DNA of 64,000 bases from Amycolatopsis taiwanensis DSM 45107 (GTDB lineage Bacteria; Actinomycetota; Actinomycetes; Mycobacteriales; Pseudonocardiaceae): positions 1 through 64,000 of the forward strand of contig NZ_JAFB01000027.1 of NCBI RefSeq assembly GCF_000519205.1, written 5' to 3'. The translations under genes were made by a program, and so were the position numbers. This document shows, piece after piece, positions 23,232 through 32,068 of the stretch. The notes under the pieces are model-generated. The model ran no database searches. It saw only the letters and a program-made list of their open reading frames with translations, and had not been told where the DNA came from. Each line of letters starts with the position of its first letter. Position 1 is the stretch's first letter.

Positions 23232-24272
23232 TCAGCGGGTCAGGTAGGCGTAGCGGCGCAGCTGGCGCACCAGCTCGTCGCGGTCCCACCCGAACTCGTC
23301 GCCGAGTCGGAAAATCTCGCCTGGTGTCAGGCGAGGAGCTTTCGTCGTGCGGTACCGGCGGCCCGGCTCCTTGCGCAGCTCGGCGTCCGTGCGTGGCCGC
23401 AGGCTGCCATCAGGCCGGATCTCGTAGCCGCCGTAGAAGGCACGCGTGGTGGTGCCTGTGGTGGTGATCTGGAGGTTCCGGCCGAATGCCTTGACCGTGG
23501 CCATCCCGCTTCGGGCGTTGACCACCTGCGAGATGTCGCCGCCCATCCGGATGACCTCGGCGTTGGCCGTGCCAAAGCGCCGATTCTGCTCGGCCTCGCT
23601 CATCGCGTGGAACAGCGCGGTCGGGTCGTTCTCCGGCCGCCCAGCGCGCCAGTCCGCTCGGGTGACCGGGACCATCGTGCAGTCGCAGCGCGGGTGCCGG
23701 AGGAAACCAGTGCTGTAGCGGTAGAACTTCCCGGCGAGCACGATGCAACGGTCGCAGGCCGGAAGCCGGACCACCCGCTCGTGCCCGGCCACGCCAGGAT
23801 GGGCTGTCTCGGCGACCTGCACGGCCGAGCGGCCCGCATCGTTGATCTCGGTCGAGACATAGGTCAGCGCCCGCCGGAGCCCGGCCTGATGCGCGTCCGT
23901 TGTGGACATACCCGCGAGCAGATTCTGAAGCAGCCACACCCGCAGCGCCGTGCCCAGCCAGTCCAGGCTCATGCCGCCAGCGGTGACACCGCCGAAGCTC
24001 ACGGGCAGCACCGAGGCCACCGCGGATTCGTCGGTGCCGGACACAGCCTTGTCCACGAACGGTTCCGCCAGCGCGGCGACATAGATCTGGCCAGCCGTGA
24101 CCGCCGAGATGAACACCGGCAGGATCTCGCTCGGGTACGCGGCGGTCAGCTGGTCGGGCGCGACCTCGCGCCACGCCTGCTGCACGTCGTCTGCTGCCCG
24201 CCGAACGGCCGCCTGGGTGGCGTCTTGGTGGTCGTAGGCGATCTCGGTGCGCTCGGCCGTCGGCGCGGTCAT
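23232..24272 (-). CDS. MuF-like minor head protein (346 aa)
   Basis: Follows the portal gene with an ATGA overlap. The CxRC...C.C pattern (PACDRCIVLAGKFYRY, then HPRCDC) is the hallmark of Mu F-type minor head proteins found next to portals. The C-terminus includes a basic RPRTDAELRKEPGRRYRTTK part. It attaches to the portal inside the head. No toxin domain is seen at its end. Confidence 0.85.
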   Translation of the reverse strand: MTAPTAERTEIAYDHQDATQAAVRRAADDVQQAWREVAPDQLTAAYPSEILPVFISAVTAGQIYVAALAEPFVDKAVSGTDESAVASVLPVSFGGVTAGGMSLDWLGTALRVWLLQNLLAGMSTTDAHQAGLRRALTYVSTEINDAGRSAVQVAETAHPGVAGHERVVRLPACDRCIVLAGKFYRYSTGFLRHPRCDCTMVPVTRADWRAGRPENDPTALFHAMSEAEQNRRFGTANAEVIRMGGDISQVVNARSGMATVKAFGRNLQITTTGTTTRAFYGGYEIRPDGSLRPRTDAELRKEPGRRYRTTKAPRLTPGEIFRLGDEFGWDRDELVRQLRRYAYLTR

Positions 24273-25708
24273 CCGCTGGCGCTACCGGCGGGGACCGGAC
24301 TCCGCTGCGCGGCGGCCGACGGCTCGGCTTTCGGCCCTGTCTCCGCCGCTGGGTCGTAGACCGCGCGGGTCACGTCCTCGCGGTCTTCGCTTTCCATGTC
24401 CCGGATCTGCGCGGCGGTGAAGCCGAGCGTGCGCCGAGCCATCCGGCGCGGCACCAGCTTGTCCGCGCTGTAGAGCTTGACCACGGCGTCGGACTTCTGT
24501 GCGAAAGTTGGCGTGGCCGCATCAGCCCACACGGTTTCCATCCAGCGCGCCGAGTCCGGCACAACGCCATCGCGCACGAGCATCACCAGCCGCATGATCC
24601 GTTCCCACGCGGTCTCGAAGCCCTTGATCCGCCGCTCGGCCCGCTTCACATGCCGGGACTCGGCCGCCCGGATGCCATCAGCGGACGCCGGGTTGTCGCT
24701 GGAGTAGCCGAGGTTGTGCAGGCTCAGACCGGACACTGTGGACACCTGCACCGCCAGTGCCCGCAGCGTGTTGTGGAAGTTGGTCAGATCGGCCTCGTTG
24801 AACTGGCCGACCTCCACTCCATCGTCCTTTTTGGTCTTGGAGGTGGACCAGATCTTGCCCGCGATCGTCTGCCACACCGAGACCTTCTTGCCGTCCGGGT
24901 CGCGAAAGTCGTCCTCATCGAACCCGAGCGCCCAACGCCTTGGCATGGCATGAAATTCGGCCGAGATCATCATGTCCGTGGCGATCTTGCACGCCGCGTC
25001 CGACAGTGGGATCACATCCGCCAGCTCGGACGTACCGAGCGGATACCACAGCTGCGGCCGGTTCACGATCGGAACCACCAGGACTTCGCCCAGGCCGTGA
25101 TCGTCGCGGGAGACCTCGATGTAGCCGCCGCTGTCACGGGAGACGACGAAGGTCACCGTGTAGTCCGGCAGGTACAGCGTGATGAAGTACCGGATCTCAC
25201 CGTCCGGTGTGGAGTCGTGCCAACGCTTGATCGCGGCGATGACCTGCCGGGTCGCCGGGTCCAGCTCCACATGGACCTCAAGCGGCGACTCGATCGTCAC
25301 CAACGGGTAGCTCGCGTCGGCCGGGCGCGGGTTGGCGCCCACGATCGCGTAGGCCCGCTTCATCACCATCGCGGTGACGTGTGCCTGCTGATAGCCCGCG
25401 TCCAGGTCGTTGTACTGGGCCACGTGCTCCAGGTCGGTGTCGAGCTTGGGCTTCCCGCCGAGCCGGAAACCTTGGAGGTCGATCCTTTCCTCCAACGCGT
25501 CGACCACCAGGCGCGGCCAGTTGATCACCACTTGACGGACCCGCTCGTCCAGCGTGTCCATCAGCTCCGGGTGCATGTACGACAGCCGCTGCTGGCCCTC
25601 GTAGTACTCCAGCAGGCGACGCAGCTCCGGAAGCTCGGCATTGTGCCGATGCACCAGCCGTGTCAGCCACTGCTGGTCGATCTCGCTCGGAACATCGCCG
25701 ATCGCCAC
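24269..25708 (-). CDS. Portal protein (479 aa)
   Basis: SPP1 gp6-like portal. Signals are the start (RHNAELPELRRLLEYYEGQQ), NWPRLVVDALEERIDLQGF, the PLGTSELADVIPLSDAACKI stem region and the GYSSDNPASADGIRAAESR motif before the long helices. GTG at 25708 follows GGGGGTG. It forms the dodecameric DNA entry ring and binds terminase. Confidence 0.92.
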   Translation of the reverse strand: MAIGDVPSEIDQQWLTRLVHRHNAELPELRRLLEYYEGQQRLSYMHPELMDTLDERVRQVVINWPRLVVDALEERIDLQGFRLGGKPKLDTDLEHVAQYNDLDAGYQQAHVTAMVMKRAYAIVGANPRPADASYPLVTIESPLEVHVELDPATRQVIAAIKRWHDSTPDGEIRYFITLYLPDYTVTFVVSRDSGGYIEVSRDDHGLGEVLVVPIVNRPQLWYPLGTSELADVIPLSDAACKIATDMMISAEFHAMPRRWALGFDEDDFRDPDGKKVSVWQTIAGKIWSTSKTKKDDGVEVGQFNEADLTNFHNTLRALAVQVSTVSGLSLHNLGYSSDNPASADGIRAAESRHVKRAERRIKGFETAWERIMRLVMLVRDGVVPDSARWMETVWADAATPTFAQKSDAVVKLYSADKLVPRRMARRTLGFTAAQIRDMESEDREDVTRAVYDPAAETGPKAEPSAAAQRSPVPAGSASG

Positions 25709-25888
25709 CCGCTCACCCCCTTGACGCCGGTCGTTGGTGGGGAACGGGTGCGCGGTCGGTCTAGTGGCCCGGCTGGCAGCGCAACTCGTACAACCGCCAG
25801 GCTTCGTTCGCTAGCTGTCCTCAAAGTCGGTAGGGCGATCCGGCGGTTTGACGCATGGTGAGTGGGCATGTGCTGCACACTGCACGAT

Positions 25889-28009
25889 GTGACGAAGGGC
25901 GATGAGATCCGTAACGAGATCACTGGCTCTGTGCGGGGGAATGTTCTCCAGATCGGCAATATGTATGGCGATGTCGTGGGGTGGCACCAACCGTCTGCTG
26001 CGCACAGTGCGGACCAGTCGCTACGCGAGCCTCTCTGGCGTCTCACCCGCGAGGTCCGGGAAGCCAGCGCAAAGGAAGTGCGGAAGTGGGGGATCAGCGG
26101 TTCTGGCGCGTTGTCGGTGCGGTGGCGCACCGCCACCGATGACCTACTCGATCACTGGGAGAACATCCACGACAGCGCCGAGCCGGTGCCGCTGGAGGGG
26201 CACTTCACGGCCGTCCGGGAGACCTACCAGGCGGTTCACTCGAAGCGGTTGGTGATCGTGGGCCAGACCGGGGCGGGCAAGACCGTGCTGGCGCACCGCC
26301 TGATCCTCGACCTGCTTGACACCGACGGCGTCACCGGCCCGGTGCCGGTGCTGTTCAGCCTCAGCGACTGGAACCCCGACTCGACCGATCTCCAGCTCTG
26401 GTTGATCCAGCAACTCGTCCGCGACTTCGGGTTCCTCAACGACAAGAACCCCGCCACGGGCGAGACACAGGCCGAAATCCTCGTCAAGGAGAAGCTGATC
26501 CTTCCGGTCCTGGACGGCTTTGACGAGATCCCACACCAGCACCACCGTGCCGCCATCGGCAAGGTCAGCAACATCGACTATCCACTGGTCGTGACCAGTC
26601 GCCCGGACGAATACCGCGAGGCCGCTCACGTGGTCAAAGCGGTCGGCCGCGCCGCTGCCATCGAACTCCAGGAAGTCGCCCGCGATGAAGCCCACCGGTT
26701 CTTACGCCTGAGCACCAGCAAGTCCCGCAGCCGGGAATGGGACGCGGTGTTCGAGCACCTGGAAACCCAACCCGATCAGACTGCCAGCCAGAACCTCACC
26801 CGCGTGTTGAAGACACCGCTGATGGTCACGCTCGCCCGCACCGTCTACAACGACACCCCGGACCGCCATCCCCACGATCTCCTTGAGAGCCAACGTTTTC
26901 CCACCGCTGCGGCGGTGGAAGACCATCTCCTGGACGCCTACATCGACACCGTCTATACCCACCGCGACCCCGGCCCGCGCGGTCCACGACACCCGAACTG
27001 GACCCCCGACCAAGCCCGCCACTGGCTCGGCTACCTCGCCACCCACCTCATGCACCGCACCACCCACGACCTCACCTGGTGGCAGCTCCCCGCCACCCTC
27101 CACCGCCGGACCCGCATCCTCGTCCTCACAGCAATCTTCGGGCTCGCGGCCGGGCTCGCGTTCGGGCTCTGGGTCGGGCTCGCGTACGGCCTCGCGGCCG
27201 GGCTCGCGTACGTCGGGTTCGGGCTCGCGTTCGGGCTCGCGTTCGGGCTCGGGGTCGGGCTCATCAACGAAGTGCGATTTTCTCGCGGGCGCACGGGACG
27301 AGAACCGGAGCGACTACGCCTGAGTCTGCGACGGCGAGGCCGTGATCCACGCGCCGGGTGGATAACCTACCTCAAGAAGCCCACCGTCGAGTTTACTAGC
27401 GGGTTCGCGGTCGGGCTCTCGTTCGGGCTCTCGTACGTGCTCGCGTACGGGTTCGCGGTCGGGCTCTCGTACGGGCTCTCGTACGGGCTCACGTACGGGT
27501 TCGCGTTCGGGTTCGCGTACGGGCTCCCAAGTGTCGTCGTGTCAGCTCTCGGAGATACCTACGACCCCCACGCCACCGACCGGTGGACACTCCTAACCCG
27601 TGACCGAACGGTCACCCTCGCCCAAACGATCGCAACGACTGTGCTCGTGGGCGGGTTCGCTTACGGGTTCATGGTCGAGTCCTTTGGTATGCTCCGTAAC
27701 CTCATTTTCGGGCTCGTCTTGGGTTCCGCATTCGGAATTGTCCGCTTGGCGCTCTCGGCATGGGGGAGCTGGCTGCTGTTCGCACGCCTGTGGCTGCCGC
27801 TGACCGGTCGTTTGCCGTGGCGTCCAAAGCGCTTTCTCGAAGACGCCTACGACCGTGGCGTACTGCGCACGACAGGCGCGGTCTACCAATTCCGCCACGC
27901 ACGGCTCCGTGACCACCTCGCCGACCACTATCGCAGTCAGTCGAACCTCACCGGACCACCATCCGCCCGGACCGCGCGTGCTTCTGTGCCAGTTCGCGCC
28001 AGCGAGTGA
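25889..28009 (+). CDS. NACHT-family NTPase with amyloid-type N-terminal motif and glycine-zipper membrane domain (706 aa)
   Basis: A plus-strand gene inserted between portal and large terminase. Residues 9-28 carry an N-x-x-x-G-x-V-x-G-x-V-x-Q-x-G pattern (ITGSVRGNVLQIGNMYGD), like the BASS3/RHIM-type signalling motifs at the ends of bacterial NLR proteins. Walker A is GQTGAGKT (125-132) and Walker B LPVLDGFDEI (205-214), then TSRPDEY, typical of NACHT. Three hydrophobic blocks (about 408-465, 506-545, 577-640) are built from GLxxGLxx repeats. The end (YQFRHARLRDHLADHY) matches actinobacterial NACHT proteins. Bacterial NACHT proteins act in antiphage defence, so a superinfection-exclusion role is inferred. 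The start could also be ATG 25868; no ribosome binding site is evident. Confidence 0.85.
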   Translation: MTKGDEIRNEITGSVRGNVLQIGNMYGDVVGWHQPSAAHSADQSLREPLWRLTREVREASAKEVRKWGISGSGALSVRWRTATDDLLDHWENIHDSAEPVPLEGHFTAVRETYQAVHSKRLVIVGQTGAGKTVLAHRLILDLLDTDGVTGPVPVLFSLSDWNPDSTDLQLWLIQQLVRDFGFLNDKNPATGETQAEILVKEKLILPVLDGFDEIPHQHHRAAIGKVSNIDYPLVVTSRPDEYREAAHVVKAVGRAAAIELQEVARDEAHRFLRLSTSKSRSREWDAVFEHLETQPDQTASQNLTRVLKTPLMVTLARTVYNDTPDRHPHDLLESQRFPTAAAVEDHLLDAYIDTVYTHRDPGPRGPRHPNWTPDQARHWLGYLATHLMHRTTHDLTWWQLPATLHRRTRILVLTAIFGLAAGLAFGLWVGLAYGLAAGLAYVGFGLAFGLAFGLGVGLINEVRFSRGRTGREPERLRLSLRRRGRDPRAGWITYLKKPTVEFTSGFAVGLSFGLSYVLAYGFAVGLSYGLSYGLTYGFAFGFAYGLPSVVVSALGDTYDPHATDRWTLLTRDRTVTLAQTIATTVLVGGFAYGFMVESFGMLRNLIFGLVLGSAFGIVRLALSAWGSWLLFARLWLPLTGRLPWRPKRFLEDAYDRGVLRTTGAVYQFRHARLRDHLADHYRSQSNLTGPPSARTARASVPVRASE
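27130..27260 (+). repeat. 12-bp tandem repeat array, block 1
   Basis: Imperfect copies of a unit like GGGCTCGCGTTC, each coding for GLAF or GLAY, build the first membrane block of the NACHT protein. Units stay in frame. Confidence 0.75.
27402..27527 (+). repeat. 12-bp tandem repeat array, block 2
   Basis: A second run of imperfect units such as GGGCTCTCGTAC (GLSY) builds the second membrane block of the same protein. It differs in codon third positions from block 1, so it is an old or independently expanded array. Confidence 0.75.
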
Positions 28010-29639
28010 TAGCCATCGCGGCTGTGGGCACGGCGTCGATGCGTTTGCCGACGGCGCCCCGGTCGGGCTTGTCGGGCCGGAGCTGGTCGGCGTCCCCAGC
28101 GGGGTGGCGCACTTCCACCGCGTCGAAACACCACTCGGCGACGGGGTTGGCGTGGTGGTTCCAGGTGCGCGCCTTGGTCAACGCCATCAGCTCGGTCAGC
28201 CCGAACGTGAGCCCGCGGTAGGTCTGCGGAATGGGCGCGAGGTCCAGCCGTGTCTTCTTCTGGATCTCCTGCCGGACCGGCTCACCGGACCACTCGTCGT
28301 ATCCGGCGGCCATGACCTTGAACGTCTGGCAGTCTTCGGCGATGTCGGCGTAGATCACGTCGTAGTCGATGACATCGCCGGGTGTGACGGTGATCCATCC
28401 GCCGTCGGCCCACTGCGAGACCCGCCCGTTGGTCCGCCCGTCGAGGAAGGTCACGGCCGCTTCGGGCAGCCAAAACCGCCACATTATCGAGGGCACGCCG
28501 TCCAGGCCGTCGGGCACGAACAATGCCCACGCGGTCATGTCGAGCTTGGCCGCCAGGTCGAGCCCGCCGTAGGCCCGGCGGCCGGCTAGCTCGGCGCGCA
28601 ACCAATCCGGGGCCGGGGCCACGGTGCCCGCGCACTGCCGGTACAGGTGCATCGGCATCCAGCGGTGCGCCTGCTGCACCCATTGGTTCAAACGGTACTG
28701 CCGGAAGGCGTTCTCTTTGGACGGGTCGTTCTTTGCCTCGGCGGCTTCCTGCCGCAGTGACCGGATCGAGAGGAAATCGCCCAGCGCGGGGTTGGCCAGC
28801 GGCCAGTTCTTCTCATTCCAGGGGTCGGCGTCCTCGGGGACGTTGCGGACGTAGGCGAAGCGGTGCCGCGCCCGGTCCGGGTCCTCCATGATCCGCACGC
28901 ACTCGTTGTGCTCGCTGCGCGCGAACGACGCCGGGTCGTCTCCGGCCGTGGTCGCGGCGACCATCATCGGCTGCATCCGCGTGCCCATGCCGGTGCGCAT
29001 GGCGTCCCACAGCCGCGCGTCGCGCTGGGTCAGCACCTCATCGAAGACGACACCGTGCGGGTTGTGGCCGAGGTTCCCGGCGGCGTCGGCGGCGACCACT
29101 TCGTAGTAGCTGCCGGTGCGCTCATCGATGATCCGTTTGATGTGGTCCTTGACCACCAGGCGGGCCGACAGGACCGGCGAGAGCTTGACCATCCGGGCGG
29201 CCACGTCGAAGACCTTGGCGGCCTGGCCCCGGTCCATGGCGCAGCCGTAGATCTCCGCGCCCTCCACACCGTCGCCGACCAGGAGGTAGAGCGCGATGAA
29301 CGCCAGCAGCTCGCTCTTGCCGTTCTTGCGCGCCAGCTCGATCCAGCCGATCTGGAACCGGCGGGCGTAGGACTCCCACTCGGGGTCGTAGGTGACCTCG
29401 CCGAACAGCGGCTCGATGATGTCCCGGCGCTGCCAGGTCGAGAGCACAAACGCCTTGCGCGCCCACTTGTCCTTGGTGTGGACACACAGTTCGGCGCAGA
29501 AGGCCACGGCGTGCGCGGCCCTGGGACGGCAGAAGTGGTCGCCCCTCTTCCGGCAGGTCTTGCCGTCGAGGGTGTAGCCGCACTCCGGCAGCCGCCGCTT
29601 ACGAGAGGAGGCGTTCCGCGCTCGGCCCGCTGCGGCCAC
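27948..29639 (-). CDS. terL: Terminase large subunit (563 aa)
   Basis: Walker A-type motif ARKNGKSE near residue 100 and Walker B GVVFDEVL near 195, then the nuclease half with acidic residues (GGLDLAAKLDMTAWALF, AGYDEWSG). It pumps DNA into the head and cuts it. GTG at 29639 overlaps the small subunit gene by 41 bases. The 3' end overlaps the end of the convergent NACHT gene by 62 bases, which is unusual for a terminase gene. Confidence 0.93.
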   Translation of the reverse strand: MAAAGRARNASSRKRRLPECGYTLDGKTCRKRGDHFCRPRAAHAVAFCAELCVHTKDKWARKAFVLSTWQRRDIIEPLFGEVTYDPEWESYARRFQIGWIELARKNGKSELLAFIALYLLVGDGVEGAEIYGCAMDRGQAAKVFDVAARMVKLSPVLSARLVVKDHIKRIIDERTGSYYEVVAADAAGNLGHNPHGVVFDEVLTQRDARLWDAMRTGMGTRMQPMMVAATTAGDDPASFARSEHNECVRIMEDPDRARHRFAYVRNVPEDADPWNEKNWPLANPALGDFLSIRSLRQEAAEAKNDPSKENAFRQYRLNQWVQQAHRWMPMHLYRQCAGTVAPAPDWLRAELAGRRAYGGLDLAAKLDMTAWALFVPDGLDGVPSIMWRFWLPEAAVTFLDGRTNGRVSQWADGGWITVTPGDVIDYDVIYADIAEDCQTFKVMAAGYDEWSGEPVRQEIQKKTRLDLAPIPQTYRGLTFGLTELMALTKARTWNHHANPVAEWCFDAVEVRHPAGDADQLRPDKPDRGAVGKRIDAVPTAAMAITRWRELAQKHARSGRMVVR

Positions 29640-30057
29640 CCGGCGCGTCCACCTTGAGCTGTGTGCGGTCGCTGGGCGTCAACCCAAAGCGGGCGCCGTA
29701 CTGCGCGAACGTCGTTTCGGCCTCGCGCTGCACCGTCAGAGCGGGGTTCTTCACGAACCCGTTCGGTCCCTGCACCAGCAGCGCGGACCCGTTGACCAGC
29801 TTGGTCGCCTGCTTGTAGCGGCCCAGCGCTTCACAGACGACCACGAAGGCGTCCACGTCCCACGGCGTGAGCACGCCGACGGCGATCAGGCTCGGCGCCA
29901 GCCGGTCCCACACCGCGCGGGCGTCCTCGGACAGCTCCTCCGGCGGCCTGACCTCACCCTCGGGCGGGATCGGCTCGGCGTGGTTGATCCGGTCCGGGCG
30001 GTCGCCGTGCAGGATCTTGAGAGCCGTTGGCTTGGGCTTGACTCCCCGTGCTCCCAC
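29599..30057 (-). CDS. terS: Terminase small subunit, P27-like (152 aa)
   Basis: ATG at 30057. The start (MGARGVKPKPTALKILHGD) and the later WDRLAPSLIAVGVLTPWDVD and YGARFGLTPSDRTQLKVDAP segments are characteristic of the P27 family of small terminase subunits. It recognises packaging sites. Directly upstream of the large subunit. Confidence 0.92.
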   Translation of the reverse strand: MGARGVKPKPTALKILHGDRPDRINHAEPIPPEGEVRPPEELSEDARAVWDRLAPSLIAVGVLTPWDVDAFVVVCEALGRYKQATKLVNGSALLVQGPNGFVKNPALTVQREAETTFAQYGARFGLTPSDRTQLKVDAPGGRSGPSAERLLS

Positions 30058-30083
30058 GGCAGCCTCCTACGGGTCGTTGGGGT

Positions 30084-30130
30084 GTGACGAGGCCCCCGCC
30101 AGATGGGGGAGCGAGCGGGGGCCTCGTCAC
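30084..30130. terminator. 16-bp perfect hairpin before terS
   Basis: Arms GTGACGAGGCCCCCGC and GCGGGGGCCTCGTCAC pair perfectly. It lies between the 34-residue gene and the small terminase gene. It may be a terminator or attenuator; a role in packaging-site recognition is possible but unsupported. Confidence 0.6.
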
Positions 30131-30143
30131 GATCGGGAGGGGA

Positions 30144-30248
30144 TCAGGTACCGGAGCTGCGGCCACCCGCAGCGCCCGGCGCGCGAAGACCGAGCCGACG
30201 CGCGGCACCGCGAATCAACGCACCACTAACGGAAAACGCCCGACGCAT
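30144..30248 (-). CDS. 34-residue basic phage peptide
   Basis: AGGAGGT lies 5 bases before ATG at 30248, the best ribosome binding site in the packaging region. The product MRRAFSVSGALIRGAARRLG and following residues is basic and amphipathic. It ends just before the hairpin at 30084-30130. Unknown function. Confidence 0.5.
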   Translation of the reverse strand: MRRAFSVSGALIRGAARRLGLRAPGAAGGRSSGT

Positions 30249-30263
30249 GGATTACCTCCTCTC

Positions 30264-30647
30264 CTATTCCTCGTCCATCGGCACACCGAGCACGCGGGCC
30301 ACGGCGTAGCCATCCATGTACTTGTCGCCGATGGCGAGAAGCCCGGCGTTGCGCAGGAACCGTTCCTTGTCCTCGCGCGACTTGAAGCACACCGCGATCC
30401 AATACTCGGAATCCGTGGCGAGCCGGAAGCGCTCGGCCTCCCGCTTCGCTCGATCCCGGAACCCTTGCTGTAGTGCGGTCAGTTCCCTACGGGAGTCCTC
30501 CGGTAGGTCTCCGGTGTAGTCGACCTCGGCCAGCGGGTCCGGCTCCGGCTCCTGGTTGAGCTGCGCCAACAGGTCCTCATTGGACCCGCCCATCGGTGCG
30601 GCTGAACCGGCGAGCTGTGCCATCACATCGTCGTTAGAGTCCGGCAC
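30264..30647 (-). CDS. Hypothetical phage protein upstream of terminase (127 aa)
   Basis: GTG at 30647 overlaps the end of the PP-loop gene by 14 bases. The N-terminus is acidic and low-complexity; the C-terminal half has a compact alpha/beta pattern (SEYWIAVCFKSREDKERF, DKYMDGYAVARVLGV). It is found in the packaging region, but no function is recognised. Confidence 0.65.
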   Translation of the reverse strand: MPDSNDDVMAQLAGSAAPMGGSNEDLLAQLNQEPEPDPLAEVDYTGDLPEDSRRELTALQQGFRDRAKREAERFRLATDSEYWIAVCFKSREDKERFLRNAGLLAIGDKYMDGYAVARVLGVPMDEE

Positions 30648-31368
30648 GGAACAGCTCCAGATCCGCCAGCGGGAACCACTCCAGGATGCGGTCGTAGTCC
30701 CGTGGCCGGTTGTCCTTGATCGGCTTGAGGAACCGGAGATCCAGGCCGTCGAAGGTGCGGTTGAACCACTCGTAGTCGATGGGCAGCGGGCAGTGGTGCT
30801 CGGCGAGCGCGGCCCGGACATGCCGGATACGCCAGTCCCACACCGGGCTGACCTTCATCACGTGCTCGCGCATCGGGCCGTGGCCCTTTATCGCCGTGCG
30901 GCGGTTGGGCGAGTCCGCCGCTCGGATGCCGTCAGCGGTCCACGTCGCCGCCGGGTCCAGGTCGTAGTAGCTCTCGCACAGCATCCGCGAGATGTCGATG
31001 TAGTCCGGCTCCGGCAGTTGCGCGGCCTCGATGATCCGGATGTGCTCGGGCACCTGGAACGTGAGGTTGTTCAACCACCGGAACAGACTCGGATGCGGAA
31101 GCTGCGGGATCGTGACCCCGAAGTACCGCTCGTAGTCCGCCAGCGACTCGTCCACGAACTCCAGACCGGGCACCAGGTACAGGTGGAACGGCCGGACCTC
31201 CACTCCGGAATCCCGCAGGGCCAGCCATGCGGCCAGCGAGTCCTTACCCCGGCTGAACGCCAGCAGCACGGGAAGGCCCTTGCGGGCCAGCTCGGTACGG
31301 ATCTCGGCCGACGGCGCCGCCCCCTCGATCACGATCGGGGCGGTCTGGTCGGCGGTCGGGTTGATCAC
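30634..31368 (-). CDS. PAPS-reductase-like PP-loop ATPase (244 aa)
   Basis: The N-terminal PP-loop is FSRGKDSLAAW, close to the SxGKDS motif of N-type ATP pyrophosphatases (PAPS reductase, DndC, IbrA). Further family parts are YLVPGLEFVDESLADYERYF and a C-terminal DYDRILEWFPLADLELF. The enzyme activates a substrate with ATP. In phages such proteins are often near terminase or DNA-modification genes. GTG at 31368 is preferred; a longer start at 31395 is possible. No DndABDE partners are present. Confidence 0.8.
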   Translation of the reverse strand: MINPTADQTAPIVIEGAAPSAEIRTELARKGLPVLLAFSRGKDSLAAWLALRDSGVEVRPFHLYLVPGLEFVDESLADYERYFGVTIPQLPHPSLFRWLNNLTFQVPEHIRIIEAAQLPEPDYIDISRMLCESYYDLDPAATWTADGIRAADSPNRRTAIKGHGPMREHVMKVSPVWDWRIRHVRAALAEHHCPLPIDYEWFNRTFDGLDLRFLKPIKDNRPRDYDRILEWFPLADLELFRAGL

Positions 31369-31497
31369 CAACGGGCACCACCCCCGACCGCGCACCGAGA
31401 GTGACCGATATGTGTCGGCACAGATTCGGGCCTGGCTGACGATCCGGCTTGCCGGGTGGGGGGAGGGGTGACCCCCTGGGGGCCTCGGCGGGCGCGG

Positions 31498-31887
31498 TTA
31501 GCCCCCTCTTGTAGTGGGGTCGATTGCGGTGGCCCGGTTGTGGCAGGTCTGGCACATGCCTCGCCCGTGTGCGGGGTCATTCGGGTCTTGTCCATTTCGG
31601 ATGAGTGCTCGCCGCGTGGCTGGCCAGTGGTCGGCCACTGTGGACGGTTGGCCACAACTGCGGCCGGAATGCTGCGGGCATTGGGTATCGGTGCATCGGC
31701 ACCATGGGTCACGGGCCAACACGGCGGTACGGAAGCGGCGGTGCCCTGCTGTTCGGTAGCCCTGCTGTGCAGGGTCGGCCCTGCGGCGATTGGCTGCCTG
31801 CCTTGCATGCTCGGCACAGCGGCCCCGACCAGGGGCAGGCTCACCACAACCGGGCACAGTGCACGGGGCAGGGGCACGGTACGGCAT
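31498..31887 (-). CDS. HNH endonuclease (129 aa)
   Basis: Zinc-binding Cys pairs (CTVPGCGEPAPGRGRC; CRCTDTQCPQH) surround an HNH-type core with VADHW and the final CQTCHNRATA. HNH nucleases encoded near terminase genes assist genome cutting during packaging in cos-type phages. ATG at 31887 gives the simplest start. Confidence 0.85.
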   Translation of the reverse strand: MPYRAPAPCTVPGCGEPAPGRGRCAEHARQAANRRRADPAQQGYRTAGHRRFRTAVLARDPWCRCTDTQCPQHSGRSCGQPSTVADHWPATRRALIRNGQDPNDPAHGRGMCQTCHNRATAIDPTTRGG

Positions 31888-32022
31888 GCCCTGCCCCCTG
31901 CCTGCCCTACAGGGCACCGGAAATACACCACGGGCAGGGAGCTACCGGGGGCCGAGATGCACCCTTGTACGGGCCTCACAGCGGCCGGAATTACACCAGC
32001 GGGGGAACTACCCCGGAACGGG

Positions 32023-32054
32023 CAGTGCCCCCAACCAGTCGGCCGGGGGCACTG
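32023..32054. terminator. 10-bp hairpin after the DUF932 gene
   Basis: CAGTGCCCCC and GGGGGCACTG pair around a 12-base loop, 15 bases past the stop of the DUF932-like gene, on the side where its transcript ends. Confidence 0.6.
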
Positions 32055-32068
32055 TGGACGGTCGGTCA

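Noticed and set aside
21495..24359. 954-codon plus-strand open frame across the capsid genes
   Set aside because: Antisense to well-supported scaffold, capsid and MuF-like genes; composition is the low-complexity type produced by GC-rich codon mirrors.
27130..27527. CRISPR-like or satellite array
   Set aside because: Short in-frame 12-bp units without spacers; they encode membrane helices of the NACHT protein. No CRISPR array was seen in the window.
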